Shown one piece after another: positions 24,553 to 32,489 of a DNA stretch of 64,000 nucleotides. Location: positions 62,001 through 126,000 of the forward strand of contig NZ_JAGETY010000013.1 of assembly GCF_017571525.1 (NCBI RefSeq). The letters run 5' to 3'. The notes beneath the pieces were generated by a model that saw only the letters and a program-made list of their open reading frames with translations, searched no databases and was not told the origin of the DNA. The position numbers and the translations under genes are program-made. Source of the DNA: Hymenobacter sp. BT559. Its GTDB lineage: Bacteria > Bacteroidota > Bacteroidia > Cytophagales > Hymenobacteraceae. The first letter of the stretch is position 1, and each line of letters begins with the position of its first letter.

Positions 24553-25101
24553 ATGTTTCTTTCCGGCTACCCCCGCCTTTTGCTAGTAGCTGCCGCTTGC
24601 GTGATGACCCACTATGCGCAAGCCCAATCTACAACACCGCCGACGCCAATTCCGGCGGCCGTTGCCCGGCCCGCACTTGCTGAACCGTTGTATTTAATTA
24701 ATAAGCTGATTGCCACAAACAGCGTTTTGTGTAAAATTGACCCAAACGCTATAGAGAAAATCGATATTTACAAAGAGGCGGCGGCTGCGCCTCCGCAGTG
24801 GCGCAGCCTGTTGACCGACGGTATAGTAAGCATTACTACGAAGCGAAGCGTGAAGCTAAAAAGCTGGTCGTTGGCTCAGCTAGGGAATCACTTGCGAATA
24901 AAGGGGCCGGTCAGCTATCGGATTAACGGCCGGCCAGTAGCCACGCCGGACTTGCGCATTGCCAGGGAGGCCATCGGCGCTATCCATTTTACCCGGGAGC
25001 CAGCCGGCTTCCTACTGGATGTGCAGCTTGTAAACCAGCCCATGCCGCCGACGCCCCACCCGCCGGGTACAATTATGATTCGCGGCACGGCCGCCGGCTA
25101 G
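24553..25101 (+). CDS. Secreted protein with TonB-plug-like segment, unknown
   Basis: 182 residues with a signal peptide (ending YAQAQ). The central part PNAIEKIDIYKEAAA ... LTDGIVSITTKRSVKLK resembles the strand pattern of the plug domain of TonB-dependent receptors, as seen in many small Bacteroidota proteins, but no barrel follows. The end is proline-rich. It has no operon partner; the next gene is convergent, seven bases away. Confidence 0.6.
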   Translation: MFLSGYPRLLLVAAACVMTHYAQAQSTTPPTPIPAAVARPALAEPLYLINKLIATNSVLCKIDPNAIEKIDIYKEAAAAPPQWRSLLTDGIVSITTKRSVKLKSWSLAQLGNHLRIKGPVSYRINGRPVATPDLRIAREAIGAIHFTREPAGFLLDVQLVNQPMPPTPHPPGTIMIRGTAAG

Positions 25102-25107
25102 CCCGCG

Positions 25108-25524
25108 TTAGCTCGAATGGTCGGCCACGATAACCCACTTGCTATTCAGCTTGCGGAAAATCAGCAGGAATTGCCCCTGCGCATCGCCGGCTGCGGCGTT
25201 GGGCCTGGCCAGGTGAAAGTGGCCGACTACCTGCGCCACGTCGGCCCCTAGCAGCGTAATGCGCAGCCGGCTGAAGTCGAGTTTGCCCATCTGGGCGGCG
25301 CCGGGGTAGTTCTTTTTATAGTTGTCGAGGGTGGGCTGCCAGCCGTAGGTAACGCCGCTTTTGCCGATGAACACCAGCGAGTCGGAGTGCCAATAGCCGG
25401 CCATGAAGGTGGGGATATCGCCCCGGTTCCAGGCGGCGGCCTGGGTGGCGAGTACCTGGGCAATAGCTTGGCGAGGCGTAGGTGGGCTGGCTAGGGCGCA
25501 GCTGAGCGCTAGGGTGAGGAGCAT
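25108..25524 (-). CDS. NTF2-like (SnoaL/DUF4440) secreted protein
   Basis: 138 residues with a short signal-like N-terminus (MLLTLALSCALA). The pattern RQAIAQVLATQAAAWNRGDI, FMAGYWHSDSLVFIGK, GWQPTLDNYKKNYP, VAQVVGHFHLAR and FLLIFRKLNSKWVIVADHSS is that of the NTF2-like superfamily (DUF4440/YybH type): a cone-shaped alpha+beta fold that often binds small molecules or acts as a simple isomerase. The specific role is unknown. Confidence 0.82.
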   Translation of the reverse strand: MLLTLALSCALASPPTPRQAIAQVLATQAAAWNRGDIPTFMAGYWHSDSLVFIGKSGVTYGWQPTLDNYKKNYPGAAQMGKLDFSRLRITLLGADVAQVVGHFHLARPNAAAGDAQGQFLLIFRKLNSKWVIVADHSS

Positions 25525-25562
25525 AGAATCAGGGGCTGGAAAGTGAGTTAGGTAAAACTCGT

Positions 25563-25668
25563 TTGTTCTTGCGAGCGCAGCCCGGCAATCTTTCCTTCAC
25601 GCTAGGGGTAGTAAACCCAACGGAGCGAACGACAAGGAAAGATTGCCGCGCTGCGCTCGCAAGGACAA
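25563..25668. repeat. Inverted repeat, family with TTGCGAGCGCAGC arms
   Basis: Arms 25563-25597 and 25634-25668 (35 bases) pair with two mismatches; the left arm reads TTGTTCTTGCGAGCGCAGCC. It lies between the NTF2-like gene and mtgA. A diverged relative is at 62632-62732. Confidence 0.8.
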
Positions 25669-25679
25669 GAAAAAAGAGG

Positions 25680-26441
25680 CTAGCGGTTCAGCAAGGTAGC
25701 CACGTAGGCAGTTCCGCCCAGCGCCCGCATGTTGCGCAGCACGCGCAGCTGCTTGGCCCGCGCCTGCGGCCCCGGCTGCCCGGCCCGAAAGCGCAGCGGA
25801 TTGGGCAGTACGCCAGCCAGCAGCGCGGCCTCGGGGGCGCTCAGGTCGCGGGCCGGTTTATGGAAATAGCGCTGGCTGGCCGCCTCCACCCCGAAGGTGC
25901 AGTCGCCCATCTCGGCCACGCTGAGGTACATTTCCATGATGCGGCGCTTGCTCCAGAGCAGCTCGATAAGCACCGTGAAATAGGCCTCCGCGGCCTTGCG
26001 CACGTAAGAGCGGCCCTGCCAGAGAAACACGTTTTTGGCCACCTGCTGCGAAATAGTGGAGCCGCCGCGCACGGGCTTGCCCTCGGCACGGTGCCAGTTG
26101 TATTGGGCCGCCTTCCACATACCATCTACATCGAAGCCGTGGTGAATGAGGAAGCGTTGGTCCTCAGCCGCTACCACCGCCAGGGGCACGCTGGGGGCTA
26201 CTTCATCGAGCGAGGTAAAGTTGTAGCGGGCGTGGCGCGGGTCGGCCTGAATGCCGGTGTAGCCCAGGCCCACCGGCGCGTGGGCGCGGCGGTCGAGCAT
26301 GAGCCAGGTAGCGGGCGGGGCCAGCCAGCGGTAGAGCAGCACCCAGGTCACCGACAGCAGAAACAGCGCCGTCACGGTTTGAAGGGCCACGCGAAAAACT
26401 GTGCGCCACGACGGTAAAAGAGTTTGAATAGATTGCGCCAC
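25680..26441 (-). CDS. mtgA: Monofunctional biosynthetic peptidoglycan glycosyltransferase
   Basis: 253 residues from a GTG at 26441. It has one N-terminal membrane helix and a GT51 domain that polymerises lipid II into glycan strands on the periplasmic side. Seen: catalytic Glu 93 in AAEDQRFLIHHGFD, RGGSTISQQVAKNVFLW, KAAEAYFTVLIELLWSKRRI, EMYLSVAEMGDCTFGVEAAS and AALLAGVLPNPLRF. No transpeptidase domain follows, in line with MtgA rather than a class A PBP. The start is 16 bases after the stop of the App1-type gene on the same strand, so the two may be cotranscribed. Confidence 0.95.
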   Translation of the reverse strand: MAQSIQTLLPSWRTVFRVALQTVTALFLLSVTWVLLYRWLAPPATWLMLDRRAHAPVGLGYTGIQADPRHARYNFTSLDEVAPSVPLAVVAAEDQRFLIHHGFDVDGMWKAAQYNWHRAEGKPVRGGSTISQQVAKNVFLWQGRSYVRKAAEAYFTVLIELLWSKRRIMEMYLSVAEMGDCTFGVEAASQRYFHKPARDLSAPEAALLAGVLPNPLRFRAGQPGPQARAKQLRVLRNMRALGGTAYVATLLNR

Positions 26442-26456
26442 GGGGCAAAAATAAGG

Positions 26457-27593
26457 CTAGCCGTGCTCCTGGCGCACGCGGGCCAGCCCCTCGGGTGTGA
26501 TGAAGCCGTGGGCCTCGGCGTGGGTGGCGGCGGCCACGTAGTCGGGCACCAGTAGCAGCTCCACGCCCGTGTCGCGGCGCAGGGCCTCGGCTAGGGGGGC
26601 CACGCGAGTGGCGCGGCCCGGCACGCCCACGTCGCGTATATACACCACCCGGATGCGGCCGGGGTATCGGCGCACCACCTCGGCATAGATGTCGGGGTCT
26701 TGCTGACCGCTATCGCCGAGCAGAATAAACGTGAGCTCGGGATAGGTATCGAGTATCTGGTTGATTTCCTTAAGCTTGTGGCCGTGGTGGGGCGAATCGC
26801 CGGCGGTGCGGGCCTCCGAGCCGGGCGTGCGGCCTAGCAGGGTTTCGCGCAGCAGCAGCGGGCCGGGCGGCACCCCCTGCAGGCGCAAAAAATCATCGAG
26901 CACATCGTACAAATTCCAGGGCGACGAGCTGACGTAGAAAAACGGGTTATCGGGCCGGCCGCTCTGGCCGTGCAGCAGGGCCTGGTAAAAGGCAGCCACG
27001 CCCGCTAGGGTCTCGTGCGAATGGGCATTGCGCAGCAGCACCGTGCGCAGCATGCGCAAAATATGCGTGGCGCGCGTCACGATTACTGTGTCGTCGAGGT
27101 CGGAAATAATCCCGAACTCAGCCGTGGGGGGCGGAATAAGTACTTGCGCCGTGCCCGCTACCTGCCCAAGCAGGCCCCGAAACCGCTTGGGCAGCTTGGT
27201 GAGCCGCACCGGCACCGGGTGCCACAAGTAATCGACCGAGGGCGGCAGCGCAGGTGGGTCGAGGCGCAGGGTAAAGTAGCCGGTAGGGCCCGTGGTCACG
27301 GGCAGCTCCAGGTGCTCGGGCAGCGAGATAACAACTTCAGCGCCCGGTATTTCGCGGCTGTTAAAGCGCCGGTACATGGCCTGGAAATTGCGCCAGGGCG
27401 AGTCAGCATTGGTCTGAGGCGTGAGGCCGCGGTCGGCGAGCAGGCGGCCCTTCACATAGAAGCGGTGCGGCGTGCCGTAGCTGCGATACACATCAAGGTG
27501 CAACGGGCGCAGGCGGCCTAGCCGCGCCGCTACGCGCGTTATCGACGCATCAACCCATTCCCACCCATCGGCTAGCCATTGACCAAACTCCAT
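26457..27593 (-). CDS. App1-type phosphatidate phosphatase domain protein (DUF2183)
   Basis: 378 residues, no signal peptide. The C-terminal two-thirds is the App1 catalytic domain first known from yeast, a HAD-type phosphatase: IISDLDDTVIVTRA carries the DxDxT nucleophile motif (Asp 165), PFFYVSSSPWNLYDVL and FILLGDSGQQDPDIYAEVV are the other conserved blocks. The N-terminal part has a beta domain (YFTLRLDPPALP). In bacteria the lipid substrate is unproven. It lies upstream of mtgA on the same strand and is divergent from the topoisomerase gene. Confidence 0.88.
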   Translation of the reverse strand: MEFGQWLADGWEWVDASITRVAARLGRLRPLHLDVYRSYGTPHRFYVKGRLLADRGLTPQTNADSPWRNFQAMYRRFNSREIPGAEVVISLPEHLELPVTTGPTGYFTLRLDPPALPPSVDYLWHPVPVRLTKLPKRFRGLLGQVAGTAQVLIPPPTAEFGIISDLDDTVIVTRATHILRMLRTVLLRNAHSHETLAGVAAFYQALLHGQSGRPDNPFFYVSSSPWNLYDVLDDFLRLQGVPPGPLLLRETLLGRTPGSEARTAGDSPHHGHKLKEINQILDTYPELTFILLGDSGQQDPDIYAEVVRRYPGRIRVVYIRDVGVPGRATRVAPLAEALRRDTGVELLLVPDYVAAATHAEAHGFITPEGLARVRQEHG

Positions 27594-27680
27594 CTGGCAA
27601 ACCTACGGCCAGCCGGCGATTCGGGTAGCCTCGCCCTTCTTTACCGAATTGCGTAGAACCCGGCTTTACGCCCAGCTTCT

Positions 27681-28799
27681 ATGCCCACTGCCCCCACCCA
27701 GCCCCGCCCCAAAACCCGCAAAAAGCACCTGCCGCCCGTGCACGAGCTGGCGGCCCATGAACTCTACAAAGACCCCGCCCGCCAGGCCGAGCTGGCGGGT
27801 CTGCGCTACGCTACCGATGCAGGCCCTGGCCTGCGCCGCGAGCCGCACGGCGAACACGAGTTTGTGTATTTCAACGCGAAAGGGGAGAAGGTGGAGGATG
27901 AGAAGACCCTGGCGCGCATCCAAAGCTTCGTGATTCCGCCGGCCTGGACCGATGTGTGGATTGCGCCCAATCCCAATTTTCACCTCCAGGTAACGGGCCA
28001 CGACGCGGCCGGCCGCAAGCAGTACCGCTACCACCCGGCCTGGGATGCGGCGCGTTCGCTCACCAAGTTTTCGCGCCTACTCGCATTTGGCCAAAAACTG
28101 GGCGAATTGCGCCGCCAGCTGCGCAAAGACCTGGCGCGCCCCGGTCTTGACCGCGACAAAGTGGTGGCCCTGGTGCTCACGCTCATGGACCAGTCATTTA
28201 TCCGCATCGGCAACGAGGAATACGCCAAGAAAAATAAGAGCTACGGCCTCACCACGCTGCTCGACGAGCACGCCACCATTGACGGAGCCGATGTACGCTT
28301 TGCCTTTGTGGGCAAAAAAGGTGTAGACCACGACGTGACCATTCACGACCGCAAGCTGGCTAGCCTGGTGCGCAAGTGCAAGGACATTCCGGGCCAGCAC
28401 TTGTTTCAGTTCTACGGCCCTGATGGCCAGCGCCACCCCCTGGAGTCGGGCCACGTCAACGACTACCTGCACCAGCATACCGGCATTGCATTGTCGGCCA
28501 AAGACTTTCGCACCTGGGGTGGCACCGTGAAAATGGTGGAATGCCTCGAAAAAGTTTTGAACGGCGACGTGGAGCTAGCCCCCGAAAAAGCCATTCGGCA
28601 GGCTACCAAGGAAGTAGCCAGCAACCTCGGCAACACACCCACGGTGTGCTCCAAATACTACATCCACCCCCAGGTAACGGAGCTCTTCAAGTCGGGCCGC
28701 CTCATCGAGTACCTGCGCCGCCACGACGCTGACCTGCAAGACCGTGATGAGCTTTCACCCACTGAGCACCTGGTGCTGGAGATGCTGGCCGAGGTATAG
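27681..28799 (+). CDS. DNA topoisomerase IB
   Basis: 372 residues, the poxvirus-like short form found in many bacteria. It relaxes supercoils through a 3'-phosphotyrosyl link. Seen: IPPAWTDVWIAPNPNFHLQV and GRKQYRYHP in the N-domain, the active-site Arg in SFIRIGNEEYAKKNKSYGLT, the Lys/Arg blocks near KDIPGQHLFQFY, and the Tyr in SKYYIHP (Tyr 327, by analogy with other bacterial TopIB). The ATG at 27681 fits the family start; a basic proline-rich tail precedes the domain. Single gene. Confidence 0.94.
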   Translation: MPTAPTQPRPKTRKKHLPPVHELAAHELYKDPARQAELAGLRYATDAGPGLRREPHGEHEFVYFNAKGEKVEDEKTLARIQSFVIPPAWTDVWIAPNPNFHLQVTGHDAAGRKQYRYHPAWDAARSLTKFSRLLAFGQKLGELRRQLRKDLARPGLDRDKVVALVLTLMDQSFIRIGNEEYAKKNKSYGLTTLLDEHATIDGADVRFAFVGKKGVDHDVTIHDRKLASLVRKCKDIPGQHLFQFYGPDGQRHPLESGHVNDYLHQHTGIALSAKDFRTWGGTVKMVECLEKVLNGDVELAPEKAIRQATKEVASNLGNTPTVCSKYYIHPQVTELFKSGRLIEYLRRHDADLQDRDELSPTEHLVLEMLAEV

Positions 28800-28831
28800 C
28801 CCTCGTCGCCTTTGCCGCTGGGCTAGGCTGC

Positions 28832-30094
28832 TTACGTCACGGCCTCGGCAGTGGCTGGCTGGGGAGTAGAGGGGATGGCTGGCCTGGCCTGGGGCGGCTG
28901 GCGCAAGTTGCGTAGGTAGAGCAGACCAATCCCCAGTGATAGCAGCCCTTCGACCAGCACGGTGGGCTGCACCCCTACGCGTTGCGAGGCCGCGCCTACC
29001 AGCACGCTGCCTAGCGGCACCGCGGTCGTGTACACCAGCACGTAGAGGCTGATGACCCGCCCGCGCATGGCCGGCAGCACCAGCGTTTGCACCAGCGTTA
29101 CGTTGACCGTGGTTTGGGTCATCATGCCGAAGGCGCCGATTACCAGAAAGGCCAGCGCTAGGCTTACCCACGGCGTGTAGGCAAACAGCAGCAGGCCCGC
29201 GCCCATGATAAAGGTACTAGTGGCTAATACCTTGTACAAGCTATGCTCCGGCTTGAGCGAGGTCAGGTACAGCGCCCCGATGAGGCCGCCCAGCCCAATG
29301 GCCCCATCGAGCAGCCCGAAGGTGGTAGCCGTGCCGCCAAAAATATCCTTGGCATATACCGGCATGAGCGCCGTGAAGGGCAGTACCAGTAGGCCAGAGA
29401 GTCCTAGCGTGCTGATAATGAACCGGATATCGGCGGTAGTGTACACGTAGTGGAAGCCTTCTACCAGCTCGCTCAGCAGGTTTTTGGTGACGGGCCGGGG
29501 CACGAAAGCGGGCAGGCGCATGGCCAGCAGCGACCAGACAACGGGCACGAAGCTGAGCGTATTCAGGCCAAAGCAGGTAGCCGCCCCTAGCCGCTCGATG
29601 GCCAGACCCGCCAGCGCCGGGCCCAGCAGCTTGCTGAGATTGAGCATAGTTGAGTTTAGGGCTACGGCGTTGGGCACGTCCTGCTTGTCGTCTACCAGCT
29701 CATAGACCAGCGACTGGCGCGCCGGCACGTCGAAGGCATTGATGACCCCTAGCACCGCGCTCAGGGCCAGGATTTCCCATACCGCATTGGCTTTCCAATA
29801 CACGGCTAGCGTGAGCAGGGCGGCCTGCGCCATCGAGAGCACCTGCGTGAGCAGCAGCACCCGGTAGCGGTTGTAGCGGTCGGCCACCACGCCGCCCAGC
29901 AGCGAAAACAGCGCCGATGGAAAAAGCGTGGCAAACACGCTCACGCCCAGCATAAACTTGGATTGCGTTTGGGTATAAATCACCCAGCTCACCGCCGTTT
30001 TTTGCATCCAGGTACCCAGCAGCGACAGCGCCTGCCCCGTGAAAAACAGGCGGTAGTTGCGGCTGCGAAAAGCCCGAACAGCGTCAGAATTCAT
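28832..30094 (-). CDS. MFS transporter (MFS_3, EntS-like)
   Basis: 420 residues with twelve predicted membrane helices. The N-terminus FRSRNYRLFFTGQALSLLGTWMQ and the loop GGVVADRYNRYRVLLLTQ mark the MFS_3 group that includes the enterobactin exporter EntS and macrolide exporters. The DVPARQSLVYELV block is also typical. It probably expels a small molecule. It is coded 15 bases after a MarR regulator on the same strand, so the export is likely to be induced by a ligand of that regulator. Confidence 0.9.
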   Translation of the reverse strand: MNSDAVRAFRSRNYRLFFTGQALSLLGTWMQKTAVSWVIYTQTQSKFMLGVSVFATLFPSALFSLLGGVVADRYNRYRVLLLTQVLSMAQAALLTLAVYWKANAVWEILALSAVLGVINAFDVPARQSLVYELVDDKQDVPNAVALNSTMLNLSKLLGPALAGLAIERLGAATCFGLNTLSFVPVVWSLLAMRLPAFVPRPVTKNLLSELVEGFHYVYTTADIRFIISTLGLSGLLVLPFTALMPVYAKDIFGGTATTFGLLDGAIGLGGLIGALYLTSLKPEHSLYKVLATSTFIMGAGLLLFAYTPWVSLALAFLVIGAFGMMTQTTVNVTLVQTLVLPAMRGRVISLYVLVYTTAVPLGSVLVGAASQRVGVQPTVLVEGLLSLGIGLLYLRNLRQPPQARPAIPSTPQPATAEAVT

Positions 30095-30109
30095 ATCAGT
30101 GGATAGCAG

Positions 30110-30550
30110 CTAGTCAAAGTCAACGAGCTTGGCTAACACGGCCAGGCTCTGGTGCAACGTTCGTAGCTCGGCGGCCGAGCAGGTTTGGGCCAGGGCTTGG
30201 CCTAGCCAGTCATTGAGCTCCTGCTTCACGGAAGTCATTTCAGCTTGGCCGGCTTCCGATAAGCTGACAAGCACCTTGCGCTTATCCGTAGGCGAGGGCT
30301 GGCGCGTGATATAGCCTAGCTCGGCCAGGTGATTGAGTATCTGCGACATGGCCTGCGTGGTCACTCGCTCGCGGGCGGCCAGCTCGCTCGGCAGCAGTGG
30401 CTGCTGCTGGGTTAGCTGTTTGATAACGGCCCGCTCGGTGAGCGATAGCGTGGCGTGCAGCGACGAGTGCGCCCGCAGCTTTTTAATAAACCGGCTCACC
30501 ACCGTGCGCAGCTCGGCCGCCAGGTGCTGGGTATCGGGCAAATCCGACAT
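30110..30550 (-). CDS. MarR family transcriptional regulator
   Basis: 146 residues with the winged-helix MarR fold: LTERAVIKQLTQQQPLLPSE, LAARERVTTQAMSQILNHLA (recognition helix region), LGYITRQPSPTDKRKVLVSL with the wing DKR motif, and a C-terminal dimerisation helix. It heads an operon with the MFS exporter. A 10-base perfect inverted repeat overlaps the start codon, fitting autoregulation of regulator and pump. The ligand is unknown. Confidence 0.93.
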   Translation of the reverse strand: MSDLPDTQHLAAELRTVVSRFIKKLRAHSSLHATLSLTERAVIKQLTQQQPLLPSELAARERVTTQAMSQILNHLAELGYITRQPSPTDKRKVLVSLSEAGQAEMTSVKQELNDWLGQALAQTCSAAELRTLHQSLAVLAKLVDFD

Positions 30551-30583
30551 TTATAAAGTCGCTTTGTTAAGTTACTTTATAAA
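30550..30583. promoter_or_regulatory. Probable MarR operator overlapping the start codon
   Basis: TTTATAAAGT (30550-30559) and ACTTTATAAA (30574-30583) are exact reverse complements with 14 bases between. The proximal arm begins at the A of the ATG of the MarR gene. AT-rich palindromes of this kind are usual MarR sites, and the position would block both transcription start and ribosome loading. Binding is inferred. Confidence 0.55.
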
Positions 30584-30690
30584 AATAGTTCTTGGCTGGT
30601 GAAAGCAACGTGAGGTATTCGGCGAAAGCACTAAATAAGCGCGGCTAGCCCTGCTCAACGGGGCAAGGCGGGCCAGCAATAGCTGCTAGG

Positions 30691-32268
30691 CTACTCGTCG
30701 GTAAGACGGTCGTAGTTATCGAAGCGCTGCTTCTTTTTGGTGGGCGCGGGGGTGTTGAGTGTGCCGTTAGACTCGGGCTCGTAGCGCAGGCGGCGGTGCG
30801 AGGTAGTGTGCAGCACGTCCTGGCCGGCGCCGGCATGAACGACAATTTTAAGCCCGTAGCCGGTCAGGTCAAATACGTCGTCGCCGCCCAGCCCTTCGAG
30901 CGTCAGGCGCTTGGTTTCGCGGGTGTAAAAGGTGCGCTGGTAGAAGAGCGAGTCGGCCCCCAGCGTGCGGTTATACACGCGCACGGTCGTCGAGTCGGGG
31001 GTGCGGGCCACCACAAAGTGGTCGGGCAGCTCGGTGCCGGCCACCACGGGGCGCTCCGCCTTCAGCGCATAATACGCCTGGGCCAGCTGGGGCAAATGGT
31101 CGCGGCGGTTCTGCAAGTCGCTGAGCAGGCGCGGGCCTTCGAGGGCATACACGGCGGGCGGCAGCTGGCGCACGGCGCGGGCCAGGGTCGAGTCAGGCAG
31201 CTGGGCCTGCACGTAGCGGGCGGCGTCGGCAAAGTCGCGCCGCGTGAGGGCGTTCAGCCCGCGCTGGTCAACGTAGCGGCCCTGGCCGGTAAGGGCCACC
31301 AGGTCGTGATAGTCGTGCTTGAACGTGACGAGGTGGCGCACCAAAAACTTGCGGGTCATCAGCCACGGCACGGCCCCGTCCGACATGCGAAAAAACGCTT
31401 GGTCGCGGTCCTTTGGCACGGCCACGAACAGCGTGCCGCCAGGCTCGGCAGGGTTGGGCAGCTCGCCCCACTGCCACTGGCCCGAGTGGCGGTCCCAGTC
31501 GCCGATGAGCACATCGAGCAGGCGGGCGCGCAGCAGCGCCGGCTGGTCGGGGCGGTTGCGCGGGTCGGCGTAGAGGTGCCTGCGCATGGTTTCGTCGCTG
31601 ACATACTTGCGCGCCTCCGGCAGCAGCGGCGAATGAACCTTGGGGCCGTCATATTTTTCTTCCAGCAGCACCAGCTTGCCGCGCAGGCGCGCATTGGCCT
31701 CGGCCGTGCCCAGATTATCGGCATCGAGCGGCACGTAGAAAATGCGCGGGTGGGTGTGCGGCACCCCCAGCTTTTGCGAGAGCGTGGGCACCACCAGCGC
31801 GCCGTAGGGGTTGCCGGCCGAGGTGCCATCGCGCATAACATTGGCTAAGAACGTCTTCTGCATCCACTCCGGCATAATCTTCGCCGGGTCTTTGTCGAGC
31901 GAGCGAATGACGTAGAGCCGGCCATCGGCGCTGGTCAGCGTGAGGCTGGTGCTCTGAAACCCGCCGCCCAGCTTGGTAGGCGTGAGCGGCCCGGCCTGTG
32001 GCACGGAGCTGGCTAGCTTTAGCACCGGCACGCGCACGGGCGCCGCCCACACGGCGCGGTGGTGCGGGCCCATCAGCAGGTGGTAGGCCTTGCTGTGGCG
32101 ATTGTACTGGCGGCCCGCCACGGCCCACACGCTGTCGGCGCCGGACCGGGGGCTAGCTGGGGCCGCCGCGGCGTCGAGCCGGGCATCGGGCTGAAAATAA
32201 TGGCGCCGGGCGCAGCTGGTAGCCAGCACCAGCCCTCCCGATAATAATAAAAAGGTAACAGAGCGCAA
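30691..32268 (-). CDS. Lipoprotein with FAM20/HipA-like kinase motif, intact copy
   Basis: 525 residues from a TTG at 32268, which gives a clean lipoprotein signal (RSVTFLLLSGGLVLATSC); an alternative TTG at 32331 adds 21 residues. Function unknown. Seen: GGFQSTSLTLTSADGRLYVI with a following RSLDKDP (possible nucleotide-binding strand), RARLLDVLIGDWDRHSGQW (D257, D259, R260, H261) and VPKDRDQAFF (D287, D289). This spacing resembles the catalytic Asp and metal-binding Asp of FAM20C/HipA-type kinases. The C-terminus has GLGGDDVFDLTGY and HAGAGQDVL. Similar blocks occur inside larger Bacteroidota proteins joined to phosphoesterase or outer-membrane barrel domains. It is divergent from a paralogue. 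Kinase activity is inference. Confidence 0.65.
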   Translation of the reverse strand: MRSVTFLLLSGGLVLATSCARRHYFQPDARLDAAAAPASPRSGADSVWAVAGRQYNRHSKAYHLLMGPHHRAVWAAPVRVPVLKLASSVPQAGPLTPTKLGGGFQSTSLTLTSADGRLYVIRSLDKDPAKIMPEWMQKTFLANVMRDGTSAGNPYGALVVPTLSQKLGVPHTHPRIFYVPLDADNLGTAEANARLRGKLVLLEEKYDGPKVHSPLLPEARKYVSDETMRRHLYADPRNRPDQPALLRARLLDVLIGDWDRHSGQWQWGELPNPAEPGGTLFVAVPKDRDQAFFRMSDGAVPWLMTRKFLVRHLVTFKHDYHDLVALTGQGRYVDQRGLNALTRRDFADAARYVQAQLPDSTLARAVRQLPPAVYALEGPRLLSDLQNRRDHLPQLAQAYYALKAERPVVAGTELPDHFVVARTPDSTTVRVYNRTLGADSLFYQRTFYTRETKRLTLEGLGGDDVFDLTGYGLKIVVHAGAGQDVLHTTSHRRLRYEPESNGTLNTPAPTKKKQRFDNYDRLTDE

Positions 32269-32489
32269 AACGGGCCGAAATAACGGGTGCAAGGCGGCAA
32301 GGGCCGCTCCGGGCCTTCTAACGTAGCTCAACAGGAAAGGATAGCCCTACGCCAGCAGCCAGGGCAGGCAACCCCAGGGGGCTGCCCTACGCTATACGAG
32401 GGCAAGTAGGGGCGGCCCTGCTGCGTACGCTTTTAGTTGAAAAGCCGGTGCCGACCGGTTTCCTCGTGCAGGTGCCAGTACTACTATCG

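Noticed and set aside
30796..31848. Long plus-strand frame opposite the kinase-like lipoprotein
   Set aside because: Composition (Arg, Gly, Ala, His) is that of an antisense shadow; the minus frame has signal peptide and paralogue.
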